Below, one piece after another: positions 41,290 through 48,436 of a DNA stretch of 55,681 bases. Both the position numbers and the translations under genes were made by a program. This stretch comes from an uncultured Collinsella sp. (GTDB lineage: Bacteria; Actinomycetota; Coriobacteriia; Coriobacteriales; Coriobacteriaceae), in the NCBI GenBank assembly GCA_900541665.1, contig UQKV01000011.1, forward strand, positions 1 through 55,681, written 5' to 3'. How positions within the stretch are numbered: position 1 is the stretch's first letter; each line of letters begins with the position of its first letter. A model generated the notes under the pieces. That model saw nothing but the letters and a program-made list of their open reading frames with translations. It was not told the DNA's origin and searched no databases.

Positions 41290-43000
41290 AAAAGCGAAGA
41301 CGGTCAACGTCCTCGAGGGGCCGATGACCGAGTCGTGCGCCGAGTTTCCCGCGCGCCACGTGTTTATCAAGTGCCCGGAGTGCCGCCGTGTGATCGATGA
41401 GGCGCGCCTGCACGACAACCTCGAGGTCTGCCCTCGTTGCGGCAAACACTTTCGCGTGAGCGGTCGCGCGCGCATGCGCATGACGGTCGACGAGGGCACG
41501 TTTGAGGAATGGGATGCCAATCTGGCGTCGGAGGACTTCCTCTCGTTTCCCGGTTATGCCGACAAGCTCAAGAGCACTGGCGAGCGTTCGGGCGAGCGCG
41601 ATGCCGTCGTGTGCGGCAGGGGCAAAATTTGTGGCTGCGATACGGCGCTCTTCTTTATGGATGCCAACTTTATGATGGGCTCGATGGGCTCGGTGGTGGG
41701 CGAGAAGATCTGCCGTACGTTTGAGCGCGCGACCGACCTGGGGCTGCCGGTTGTCGGCTTTACCGTTTCGGGTGGCGCCCGCATGCAGGAGGGCGTGACA
41801 TCGCTTATGCAGATGGCCAAGATTTCTGCGGCGGTTAGGCGCCACAGCGAGGCGGGCGGTCTGTATATCACGGTGCTCACCGACCCCACGACCGGAGGCG
41901 TAACCGCGAGCTTTGCCATGGAGGGCGATATTATCCTGGCCGAGCCCGATGCCCTGACGGCATTTGCCGGCCCGCGCGTGATCGAGCAGAACATGCACAA
42001 GCGCCTGCCCAAGGGATTCCAGCGCTCCGAGTTTTTGTTGGAGCACGGCTTTTGCGATGCCGTTGTTCCGCGTGGCGAGATTGCGCTCACGGTAGGCGAG
42101 CTGCTGGCACTGCACGAAGGGCACGCGCCCGGCCTGGGGGCACCGCATGAGATCGTGCATACGGGTCGTCGCGGCAAAAAGCTGGGACACTTGTTCAAGC
42201 GCTCGGCCGTACCAAAAACCGCGCTCGAGATTGTCAAGCAGACCCGCTCGGCAGATCGCGCCACGGCAGGTGAGATGATCTCGCTGGGCCTGGATGGATT
42301 TGTGGAGCTGCATGGCGACCGTTACTTTGGCGACGACGCCGCCGTGGTGGCTGGCATTGGCTGGAAAGACGGGCGACCCGTGACGGTTATCGCCGTCGAG
42401 CGCGGTACCACGACCAAAGAGCGCATGCGTCGCAACTTTGGTATGGCACATCCCGAGGGCTACCGCAAAGCGCGTCGCCTGATGCGCCAGGCCGAAAAGT
42501 TTGGTCGACCGGTTCTGTGTCTGGTCGATACTTCGGGCGCGTTTTGCGGCATCGGTGCCGAGGAGCGCGGCCAGGGTGAGGCGATTGCCCAGAATCTCAT
42601 GGAGATGAGCGGCCTTAAGACGCCGATTGTCTCGGTGGTGACAGGCGAGGGCGGCTCTGGTGGCGCGCTGGCGCTGTCCGTGGCCGACCGCATCCTGATG
42701 CTCTCGAGCTCGGCCTATTCGGTCGTGAGCCCCGAGGCCTGTGCGTCGATCCTGTGGAAAGATACGGAGCGTGCGGATGAGGCCGCCGAGGCGCTTAAGC
42801 TCACGGCCCCCAATCTGTTGGCGCTCGGCATCATCGACGGCATCGTTGACGATAGGGGTCTGTCGCATGAGGAGGTCGCCGGTGCCGTCATGTCCTCGGC
42901 ATTTGATGCCTTCGATGCGCTTGGGCAGCTCGACGACGCGACCCTCACAAACCTCCGCTACGAAAAGTACCGCGCAATCGGTCAGTACCGCACGATGTGA
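41276..43000 (+). CDS. accDA: Acetyl-CoA carboxylase carboxyltransferase, fused beta-alpha (AccD-AccA)
   Basis: Transfers CO2 from carboxybiotin to acetyl-CoA. One 574-residue chain joins both subunits: an AccD half (about 1-290) with the four-cysteine zinc ribbon Cys33, Cys36, Cys52, Cys55 and TVSGGARMQEG, and an AccA half (about 310-574) with FVELHGDRYFGDD, DTSGAFCGIGAEERGQ and GEGGSGGALA. In Firmicutes operons of this order accD and accA are usually separate. The ATG at 41276 overlaps the accC stop by 14 bases; an ATG at 41282 is an alternative. Last gene of the FASII operon; no clear terminator follows before the EIIC gene. Confidence 0.95.
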   Translation: MLMNRKAKTVNVLEGPMTESCAEFPARHVFIKCPECRRVIDEARLHDNLEVCPRCGKHFRVSGRARMRMTVDEGTFEEWDANLASEDFLSFPGYADKLKSTGERSGERDAVVCGRGKICGCDTALFFMDANFMMGSMGSVVGEKICRTFERATDLGLPVVGFTVSGGARMQEGVTSLMQMAKISAAVRRHSEAGGLYITVLTDPTTGGVTASFAMEGDIILAEPDALTAFAGPRVIEQNMHKRLPKGFQRSEFLLEHGFCDAVVPRGEIALTVGELLALHEGHAPGLGAPHEIVHTGRRGKKLGHLFKRSAVPKTALEIVKQTRSADRATAGEMISLGLDGFVELHGDRYFGDDAAVVAGIGWKDGRPVTVIAVERGTTTKERMRRNFGMAHPEGYRKARRLMRQAEKFGRPVLCLVDTSGAFCGIGAEERGQGEAIAQNLMEMSGLKTPIVSVVTGEGGSGGALALSVADRILMLSSSAYSVVSPEACASILWKDTERADEAAEALKLTAPNLLALGIIDGIVDDRGLSHEEVAGAVMSSAFDAFDALGQLDDATLTNLRYEKYRAIGQYRTM

Positions 43001-43040
43001 CAAAGGGACAGCCCGCATGTCACATTGGGAAAGGCGTTCC

Positions 43041-44255
43041 ATGTCACAAGTTTCTAACACCTCGTTTACAACGACGGTTTCATCAAACGCCATGGCCGTG
43101 GTGGACTATCTGTCCAAAAGCATGATGTCGGCGCTGCCGTTTATTGTCTGCGCGGCGTTGTTCCGCACCGTCGCCGTCATTATGGGCGAAGGCATGCTGG
43201 GCCTGTGGTCTGCCGATTCCGAAATCTATCGCCTGTTCTACAGTTGGCTCTATAACGCCGGCTACTACTTTTTGCCCATTTATCTTGGTTGGGCGGCCGC
43301 CCGCCAGCTCGGTTGCTCGGAGCAGCTGGGCATGATGCTGGGCGGCGTATTGATTGCGCCCGATCTGCTTAAGCTCGTCGATGCCGCATCGACGACGGGG
43401 GCATCGATGACTTCCGTGTATGGCCTGCTTCCCGCGCCGGTCAACGATTACACGACGACTGTTATTCCGGTTCTCATCTCGGTGCCCGTGCTATGGCGAG
43501 TGGAGTGTTTCTTTCAGCGCGTTATCCCTAAGGCCGTGGCGTTTTCGTTCGTTCCGTTTGCAACCATGCTCGTCATGGTTCCGGTTTCGCTGTGTATTAC
43601 GGCGCCGGCGGGCAGCTATCTGGGCATGCTGTTGGGCCAGCTTATGTTTATGCTTGGCAATTCCGGTGGCATCGTGTCGCTGCTCACGCTCATGGGGCTT
43701 GCCGCGGGCTGGGAGTTCCTAAAGATCGCGGGCGTCAGCAACGTTGTCCTATCGCTCGCCTATGCGCAGTTTATGAGTGTGGGAACGGATTCGTGCATCC
43801 TGATCGCCGCGACGATGGCAACGTTTGCCGTTTGGGGCATGCCCTTTGGTGCGTCGCTTCGCGTTGCGGATAAGGACGAGAAGGCCCTCATGCTGGGCTA
43901 TTCGATCTCGGGCGTGCTTGGTGGCGTAAGTGAGCCGGCGCTGTACGGTTGCGGCTTTAAATATGGCAGGTGCCTGACGTGCATGGCCATTGGCGGCGCC
44001 GTCGGAGGCCTTGTTGCGGCCGTGGGCCACGTTACGGCCTATACCATCGGTATGACGAATGTCCTCATGGTCATTGGTTTTGCCACGGGCGGCATCTCGA
44101 ACCTGCTATGGTGCTGTGCTGCCGGCGGTGTGGCATTTGCGGTGTCTGCGGCGCTGAGCTACTGCTTTGGCGTGGTGCCGGCGAAGGGGCAGACGATGGG
44201 GGACGGAGCCGATTCACCCGAAACTTCGAAGAGCGTGGCCGAAGTAAGCGCGTAA
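43041..44255 (+). CDS. PTS EIIC domain protein, glucose/beta-glucoside type, without EIIB or EIIA
   Basis: Membrane transporter of 404 residues with about ten hydrophobic segments and the EIIC signature GVSEPALYGCGFKYG. There is no EIIB or EIIA domain, so alone it cannot complete a phosphotransfer. It may work with separate EIIA/EIIB proteins or have another transport or sensing role. The ATG at 43041 follows GGGAAAGG; an in-frame ATG at 43017 after AAAGGGA is an alternative. It starts only 40 bases after accDA and may be cotranscribed with the FASII genes, which would be odd for a sugar transporter. Confidence 0.8.
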   Translation: MSQVSNTSFTTTVSSNAMAVVDYLSKSMMSALPFIVCAALFRTVAVIMGEGMLGLWSADSEIYRLFYSWLYNAGYYFLPIYLGWAAARQLGCSEQLGMMLGGVLIAPDLLKLVDAASTTGASMTSVYGLLPAPVNDYTTTVIPVLISVPVLWRVECFFQRVIPKAVAFSFVPFATMLVMVPVSLCITAPAGSYLGMLLGQLMFMLGNSGGIVSLLTLMGLAAGWEFLKIAGVSNVVLSLAYAQFMSVGTDSCILIAATMATFAVWGMPFGASLRVADKDEKALMLGYSISGVLGGVSEPALYGCGFKYGRCLTCMAIGGAVGGLVAAVGHVTAYTIGMTNVLMVIGFATGGISNLLWCCAAGGVAFAVSAALSYCFGVVPAKGQTMGDGADSPETSKSVAEVSA

Positions 44256-44292
44256 ACCTGTGCGACACAAGGACGATTCCTTTGCCACATTC

Positions 44293-44327
44293 CAAGGCCG
44301 TGGCCCGTGTGGGTTGCGGCCTTTTTT
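44293..44327 (+). terminator. Rho-independent terminator after the EIIC gene
   Basis: AAGGCCG and CGGCCTT pair around an inner GCCC/GGG stem and are followed by TTTTT. It probably ends the FASII-EIIC transcript. Confidence 0.85.
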
Positions 44328-44406
44328 GTATCTGGGGGATAAAGTGGCTACACTACAATCCGTTTGAGCAATAGATATATAGATAGCACCGTGGGGGCGG
44401 ATGTAG

Positions 44407-45561
44407 ATGGTCGAGTGGATTGTTAAGCGTGCGCAGGGCGACCGTGCGCGCGTGGGCACGTTGGCGGGCGTGGTGTGTATTCTCGCCAATGTGGCACTAT
44501 GCGCTGCAAAGGGCGCAATTGGCGTGCTGTCGGGATCGGTTTCGATCGTGGCGGATGCCATGAATAATCTGTCTGATGCCAGCTCGAACATCGTGAGCGT
44601 GCTTGGCTTTAAGCTGGCGGGCAAGCCAGCAGACCCCGAGCATCCTTACGGACATGGCCGCTACGAGTATCTCTCGGGTCTGGTTGTGGCGGCGCTCGTG
44701 CTGCTTATTGGCATCGAACTGGTGAAGTCCTCGGTGGAGCGTATCGTCAACCCGGAGCCTGTCGAGTTCTCGCTTGCCCTGGTGGCAGTCCTAGCGCTTT
44801 CGATGGTTGTAAAGCTCTGGATGGCGGCCCTCAACCAAAAGCTCGGTGACCGCATTGAGTCCGAGACGCTGCATGCGACCGCGCAGGATTCCAAGAACGA
44901 TGTCCTTGCCACAGGCGCCGTGCTGGCGTGCGCGATTGTTTCCCAGGTGACGCATATCAATCTTGATGCATGGGTCGGCCTTGCCGTTGGCGCCTATATT
45001 GGCTGGAGCGGTTTTGAACTCATCCAGGATACGGTGAGCCCGCTTTTGGGTCAGACGCCCGATCCTAAGCTGGTCAAGCACATTCGAGACAAGATCATGA
45101 GCTACCCCGGCGTTTTGGGCGTTCACGACCTTATGGTTCACGATTATGGTCCGGGCAGGAAGTTCGCAAGCGCTCACGCTGAGATGGCAGCCGAGGCAAG
45201 CCCGCTGGAAAGTCACGACACGCTCGATAACATCGAGCAGTCGTTTAGGAACGAAGACGGCATGATTGTCACACTTCACTACGACCCCATCGTGACCGAC
45301 AATCCAAAGGTGGCGAGCATGCGCTTGCGCATCAACGCTATGGCTCAAGAGATCGATAGCCGCCTTTCGATTCATGATTTGCGCTGTGTGCCGGGTCCTA
45401 CGCACACCAACGTGATCTTTGACTGCGTGCGCCCCTCGGATCTGCAAATGAGTGCCGAAGACGTAAAGCACGCGCTGGCACAACGGGTCGAATCGGAATA
45501 TCCCAAGTCGATTGCCAAGATTACGATCGACGAAGACTACGTAGGGCATACCCACGAGTAA
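44407..45561 (+). CDS. Cation diffusion facilitator family metal exporter
   Basis: Exports a divalent metal in exchange for protons; 384 residues with about six membrane helices and a cytoplasmic C-terminal domain. The HPYGHGRYEYLSG motif is diagnostic. The transmembrane metal site appears to be Asp50 and Asn54 in helix 2 (VADAMNNLSD) and Asp161 and Asp165 in helix 5 (AQDSKNDVLAT). This DxxxN/DxxxD pattern differs from the D/HD site of zinc exporters and is nearer to manganese-type CDFs, so manganese or iron export is a reasonable guess. The ATG at 44407 follows GGGGGCGG; an ATG six bases earlier runs into a stop. Confidence 0.9.
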   Translation: MVEWIVKRAQGDRARVGTLAGVVCILANVALCAAKGAIGVLSGSVSIVADAMNNLSDASSNIVSVLGFKLAGKPADPEHPYGHGRYEYLSGLVVAALVLLIGIELVKSSVERIVNPEPVEFSLALVAVLALSMVVKLWMAALNQKLGDRIESETLHATAQDSKNDVLATGAVLACAIVSQVTHINLDAWVGLAVGAYIGWSGFELIQDTVSPLLGQTPDPKLVKHIRDKIMSYPGVLGVHDLMVHDYGPGRKFASAHAEMAAEASPLESHDTLDNIEQSFRNEDGMIVTLHYDPIVTDNPKVASMRLRINAMAQEIDSRLSIHDLRCVPGPTHTNVIFDCVRPSDLQMSAEDVKHALAQRVESEYPKSIAKITIDEDYVGHTHE

Positions 45562-45600
45562 GGCTGTGCCGGCAAAGCAGGTTATGCAGAAGGGGAGAGC

Positions 45601-46227
45601 ATGAAGAAGCTGTATCTACTCCGCCACGGTCAGACGGAGTTCAACGTCAAAAAGCTGGTCCAGGGCCGCTGCGATTCACCGCTGACCGACCTGGGCCACA
45701 AACAAGCGGGAATGGCAGCCGCATGGCTCAAGGGCCACGGCGTCGTCCCCGACAAAGTGGCCTCATCGCCTTTAGGCCGAGCCATGGCCACGGCAAGTCT
45801 CGTCGCATGCGAGCTCCTCGGTCCGGACGCCGCGGTTGAGCCCTGCGAAGGCATCATCGAGCGCTGCTACGGCACCTTCGAAGAGGGCCCGCACGACGCG
45901 CTACCCACCGACGTCTGGGATCCAGGCGAGGACTTAATCCCATTCGGAGGAGAAGGAAGCCGCGCGCTGCAAGAACGCATGGTAGGCACCCTCACCAATC
46001 TCATAGGCTCCGAGGGCATCGAAACCCTCCTAGCAGTAAGCCACGGCAGCGCCAGCCGCCAATTCATCAAGGTCGCAGCCCCAGAGGGCTTCGAGCTCCC
46101 AGCAAAACTCCCCAACTGCGCCATCATGATCTTCGATTTTGACGAGGCAAAGTCGGGAGAAGAGGGCGACACGCCTCAATCCAAGTTCACCTTGCAGCAA
46201 ATCATCGATCCCCAACAAAGTAATTAG
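45601..46227 (+). CDS. Histidine phosphatase family protein (phosphoglycerate mutase-like)
   Basis: Cofactor-independent-of-name branch of the dPGM/acid-phosphatase fold, 208 residues. The catalytic LRHGQTEFN carries His9 as the phosphorylated residue, and AVSHGSASRQF carries the second His. The exact substrate is unknown; such proteins range from phosphoglycerate mutases to nucleotide or sugar phosphatases. The ATG follows GGGGAG. The second half of the gene uses A- and C-ending codons and avoids T (for example GGA GGA GAA GGA, CTA GCA GTA AGC). Inverted repeat B starts about 45 bases after its stop. Confidence 0.85.
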   Translation: MKKLYLLRHGQTEFNVKKLVQGRCDSPLTDLGHKQAGMAAAWLKGHGVVPDKVASSPLGRAMATASLVACELLGPDAAVEPCEGIIERCYGTFEEGPHDALPTDVWDPGEDLIPFGGEGSRALQERMVGTLTNLIGSEGIETLLAVSHGSASRQFIKVAAPEGFELPAKLPNCAIMIFDFDEAKSGEEGDTPQSKFTLQQIIDPQQSN

Positions 46228-46272
46228 CTGAGCGAGCAGAGTTAAGCAGACATCAACGTGCCGTCTCCCGAG

Positions 46273-46407
46273 CTTGGCAGAGGGGCGGCGAAATATATTA
46301 AGTTTGTCGCGAGTTCCGCACGCAAAGGAAAGCACTTAATGTGCTTTCCGTCTTGCGCAGGACTGTAGAGCAGCAAACTTAATATATTTCGCCGCCCCTC
46401 TGCCAAG
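46273..46407. repeat. Large fold-back inverted repeat B, perfect 34-bp arms
   Basis: Arms at 46273-46306 and 46374-46407 are perfectly complementary over 34 bases (CTTGGCAGAGGGGCGGCGAA..., AT-rich inside). In the middle is the palindrome GGAAAGCAC-TTAAT-GTGCTTTCC (46327-46349). It shares the core AGCACTTAATGTGCT, a TTCCGCACG block on the left and a CAGGACT block on the right with repeat A at 16130-16385, while the arms themselves are unrelated. No T tract follows and no coding frame is evident. Confidence 0.92.
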
Positions 46408-46465
46408 CCCAGGCGACTCCACGCACTTTACCTGCGTAAACAATGTGAGTGAAATATGAATCTCG

Positions 46466-46491
46466 ATGGATACGCCCGCAGCCGTGTATAC
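46466..46491 (+). promoter_or_regulatory. Promoter-proximal element shared with the rplB upstream region, copy 1
   Basis: A 26-base segment (ATGGATACGCCC...CCGTGTATAC) matches 48331-48356 at 23 of 26 positions. It ends in TATAC(T), a likely -10 box at 46487-46492. It is the best candidate for the S10-operon promoter. Confidence 0.55.
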
Positions 46492-46603
46492 TAAACAGCT
46501 GTGTGAAACCAGGGGAGTATTCTGGCTGGACAAAATGCCTGCTTAATAGGGTTGTCAGGTAGTCCGGGCGAAATACAAGGCTGGGGAGCACGTCGTGTAA
46601 GTA

Positions 46604-46655
46604 GTGGTCCTCTAGGGGCGTACGCTCGGTGGTGTACGCATTGTCCCAAGACCAC
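46604..46655 (+). ncRNA. Structured 5' leader of the rplC operon
   Basis: GTGGTC (46604-46609) pairs with GACCAC (46650-46655) and encloses a second stem, GCGTAC (46618-46623) with GTACGC (46634-46639), right before the rplC start. It may be an autoregulatory ribosomal-protein leader (L4-type control is known for S10 operons), but the fold does not match one I recognise. With the repeat and promoter above it accounts for the 448-base gap 46228-46675. Confidence 0.45.
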
Positions 46656-46675
46656 GCGAGAGTTGGGATCATATC

Positions 46676-47296
46676 TTGATCAGCATGATTCTCGGCCGCA
46701 AGATTGGCATGACCCAGGTTTGGGACGAGGACGACAACGTCGTTCCCGTCACGGTCATCCAGGCTGGCCCCTGCGCTGTCTCGCAGGTTAAAACTCAGGC
46801 AACCGACGGCTATGATGCCGTCCAGATCGGTTTCGGCGACATCAAGGCCAAGAACGTGAACAAGCCCATGGCTGGTCACTTCGCTAAGGCTGGCGTCGAG
46901 CCTGTCCGCTTCCTTCGTGAGGTCCGCGTCGAGAACGGCGAGGAGCACAAGGTCGGCGAGGTTGTCACCGTCGCTGATTTCGCTGATGTCGAGAAGGTCG
47001 ACGTCATCGGTACCTCCAAGGGTAAGGGCTTCCAGGGTCGCATCAAGCGCTGGGGTCAGCGCCGCGGTCCTATGACGCATGGTTCTCACTTCCAGCGTCA
47101 CCCCGGTTCTATCGGTCAGTGCGCCTATCCTGCGCGCGTCCTCAAGGGCGTCAAGATGGCCGGTCACATGGGTAACGAGCGCGTTACCGTCAAGAACCTT
47201 TCCGTTGTCCGCATCGATGCCGAGCAGAACCTCATCTTGGTCAAGGGCGCTGTCCCGGGTGCCAAGAATGGTCTCGTCGCCATCCGTATGGCCTAA
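46676..47296 (+). CDS. rplC: 50S ribosomal protein L3
   Basis: Early-assembly 23S rRNA-binding protein near the peptidyl-transferase centre, 206 residues. It starts ISMILGRKIGMTQVWDEDD and has the KGKGFQGRIKRWG and MTHGSHFQRHPGS loop that reaches the centre. The TTG at 46676 is preferred because TTGGGA lies seven bases upstream; the ATG at 46685 has a poor spacing. It is the first gene of the cluster, since rpsJ lies about 14 kb away. Confidence 0.95.
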   Translation: MISMILGRKIGMTQVWDEDDNVVPVTVIQAGPCAVSQVKTQATDGYDAVQIGFGDIKAKNVNKPMAGHFAKAGVEPVRFLREVRVENGEEHKVGEVVTVADFADVEKVDVIGTSKGKGFQGRIKRWGQRRGPMTHGSHFQRHPGSIGQCAYPARVLKGVKMAGHMGNERVTVKNLSVVRIDAEQNLILVKGAVPGAKNGLVAIRMA

Positions 47297-47342
47297 GGGC
47301 CCAGCCCATTTAGCCCAGCGTCATACCAAGGAGAACACTTAA

Positions 47343-47969
47343 ATGGCAAAGTTTGAAGTAAAGAACAGCGAGGGCAAGAAGGTCGCCGAGGCCGAGCTCG
47401 CCGCTGAGGTGTACGGCATCGAGCCGAACATCCACGTTATGCACCACATCGTCAAGTGCCAGATGGCCTCTTGGCGTCAGGGCACCCAGTCCGCTAAGGG
47501 CCGCTCTGAGGTTTCCGGTGGCGGCAAGAAGCCTTGGCGTCAGAAGGGCACCGGCCGTGCCCGCCAGGGTTCCATCCGTGCTGCCCAGTGGCGTCACGGT
47601 GGCGTTGTCTTCGCCCCCAAGCCCCGTTCCTACGCTAAGCGTATGAACAACAAGGAGGTCAAGCTGGCTATGCGCTCCGCGCTGTCCGCCAAGCTGGCCG
47701 ATGGCGAGCTCGTGCTCGTCGACGACTACGGCTTCGAGAAGCCTTCCACCAAGGCTGCCGTCGCCATGCTCAAGGCTCTCGGCCTTGAGGGCAAGCGTCT
47801 GACCATCATCGTTCGCGATGAGGACGTCAACGCCTACCTGTCGTTCCGCAACATTCCCAAGACGTTCATCATCACTGCCGACGAGGCCAACACCTACGAT
47901 CTCGTCAACAACAACGCCGTGCTGATGCCCGCCGACATCGCCGCTCACTTCGGGGAGGTGCTTGCATAA
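47343..47969 (+). CDS. rplD: 50S ribosomal protein L4
   Basis: Lines the exit tunnel and often represses its own operon; 208 residues. It contains GTQSAKGRSEVSGGGKKPWRQKGTGRARQG (split over 43-75), the tunnel loop. The ATG follows AAGGAG, and rplW starts at the next base after its stop. Confidence 0.96.
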   Translation: MAKFEVKNSEGKKVAEAELAAEVYGIEPNIHVMHHIVKCQMASWRQGTQSAKGRSEVSGGGKKPWRQKGTGRARQGSIRAAQWRHGGVVFAPKPRSYAKRMNNKEVKLAMRSALSAKLADGELVLVDDYGFEKPSTKAAVAMLKALGLEGKRLTIIVRDEDVNAYLSFRNIPKTFIITADEANTYDLVNNNAVLMPADIAAHFGEVLA

Positions 47970-48257
47970 ATGACCGCCCACGAGATCATCATCCGTCCGA
48001 TCGTGTCCGAGCGTTCCTTCTCCGGTATGGAGCAGAACAAGTACACGTTCGAGGTCGCCAAGGATGCTAACAAGTATCAGATCAAGGACGCTGTCGAGGA
48101 GATCTTCGGCGTCAAGGTCGTTCGCGTGAACACCCTGACGGTCAAGCCCAAGACCAAGCGCGTGCGCTATGTCGCCGGCAAGACCCGTTCTTGGAAGAAG
48201 GCCATCGTCACGCTGGCCGAGGGCGACACCATCGAGGTCTTTGGCAACCAGGCCTAA
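47970..48257 (+). CDS. rplW: 50S ribosomal protein L23
   Basis: Binds 23S rRNA at the tunnel exit and docks trigger factor and SRP; 95 residues. IIRPIVSERSFSGMEQNKYTFEVAKDANK (split over 6-35) and VKVVRVNTL are typical. It starts directly after the rplD stop, with GGGGAGG inside rplD as its ribosome-binding site. Confidence 0.96.
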   Translation: MTAHEIIIRPIVSERSFSGMEQNKYTFEVAKDANKYQIKDAVEEIFGVKVVRVNTLTVKPKTKRVRYVAGKTRSWKKAIVTLAEGDTIEVFGNQA

Positions 48258-48275
48258 GACTCGCTGCTGTTGAGT

Positions 48276-48318
48276 GAGCTCATGCCTCCCAAATAGGGGA
48301 GGCGAGAGCTCAAGGTTT
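48276..48318 (+). terminator. Attenuator- or terminator-like hairpin between rplW and rplB
   Basis: GAGCTC-AT-GCCTCCC (48276-48290) pairs with GGGGAGGC-GA-GAGCTC (48296-48311) and is followed by AAGGTTTTGG. It may reduce read-through before a second promoter. Confidence 0.55.
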
Positions 48319-48330
48319 TGGGCGTATAAA

Positions 48331-48356
48331 ATGGACACGCCCGGAACCGTGTATAC
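48331..48356 (+). promoter_or_regulatory. Shared element upstream of rplB, copy 2
   Basis: Matches 46466-46491 at 23 of 26 positions (ATGGACACGCCC...CCGTGTATAC). It lies 80 bases before the rplB ATG and just after the hairpin above, so it may be an internal promoter of the ribosomal-protein cluster or a protein-binding site. Confidence 0.5.
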
Positions 48357-48436
48357 GTCCGGTGTCATCGCACCCGAGGCAGAACCTCGAATCCCTGTCT
48401 GCGATGGCTAACGGATTCCTATTGAAAGGGATTGTA

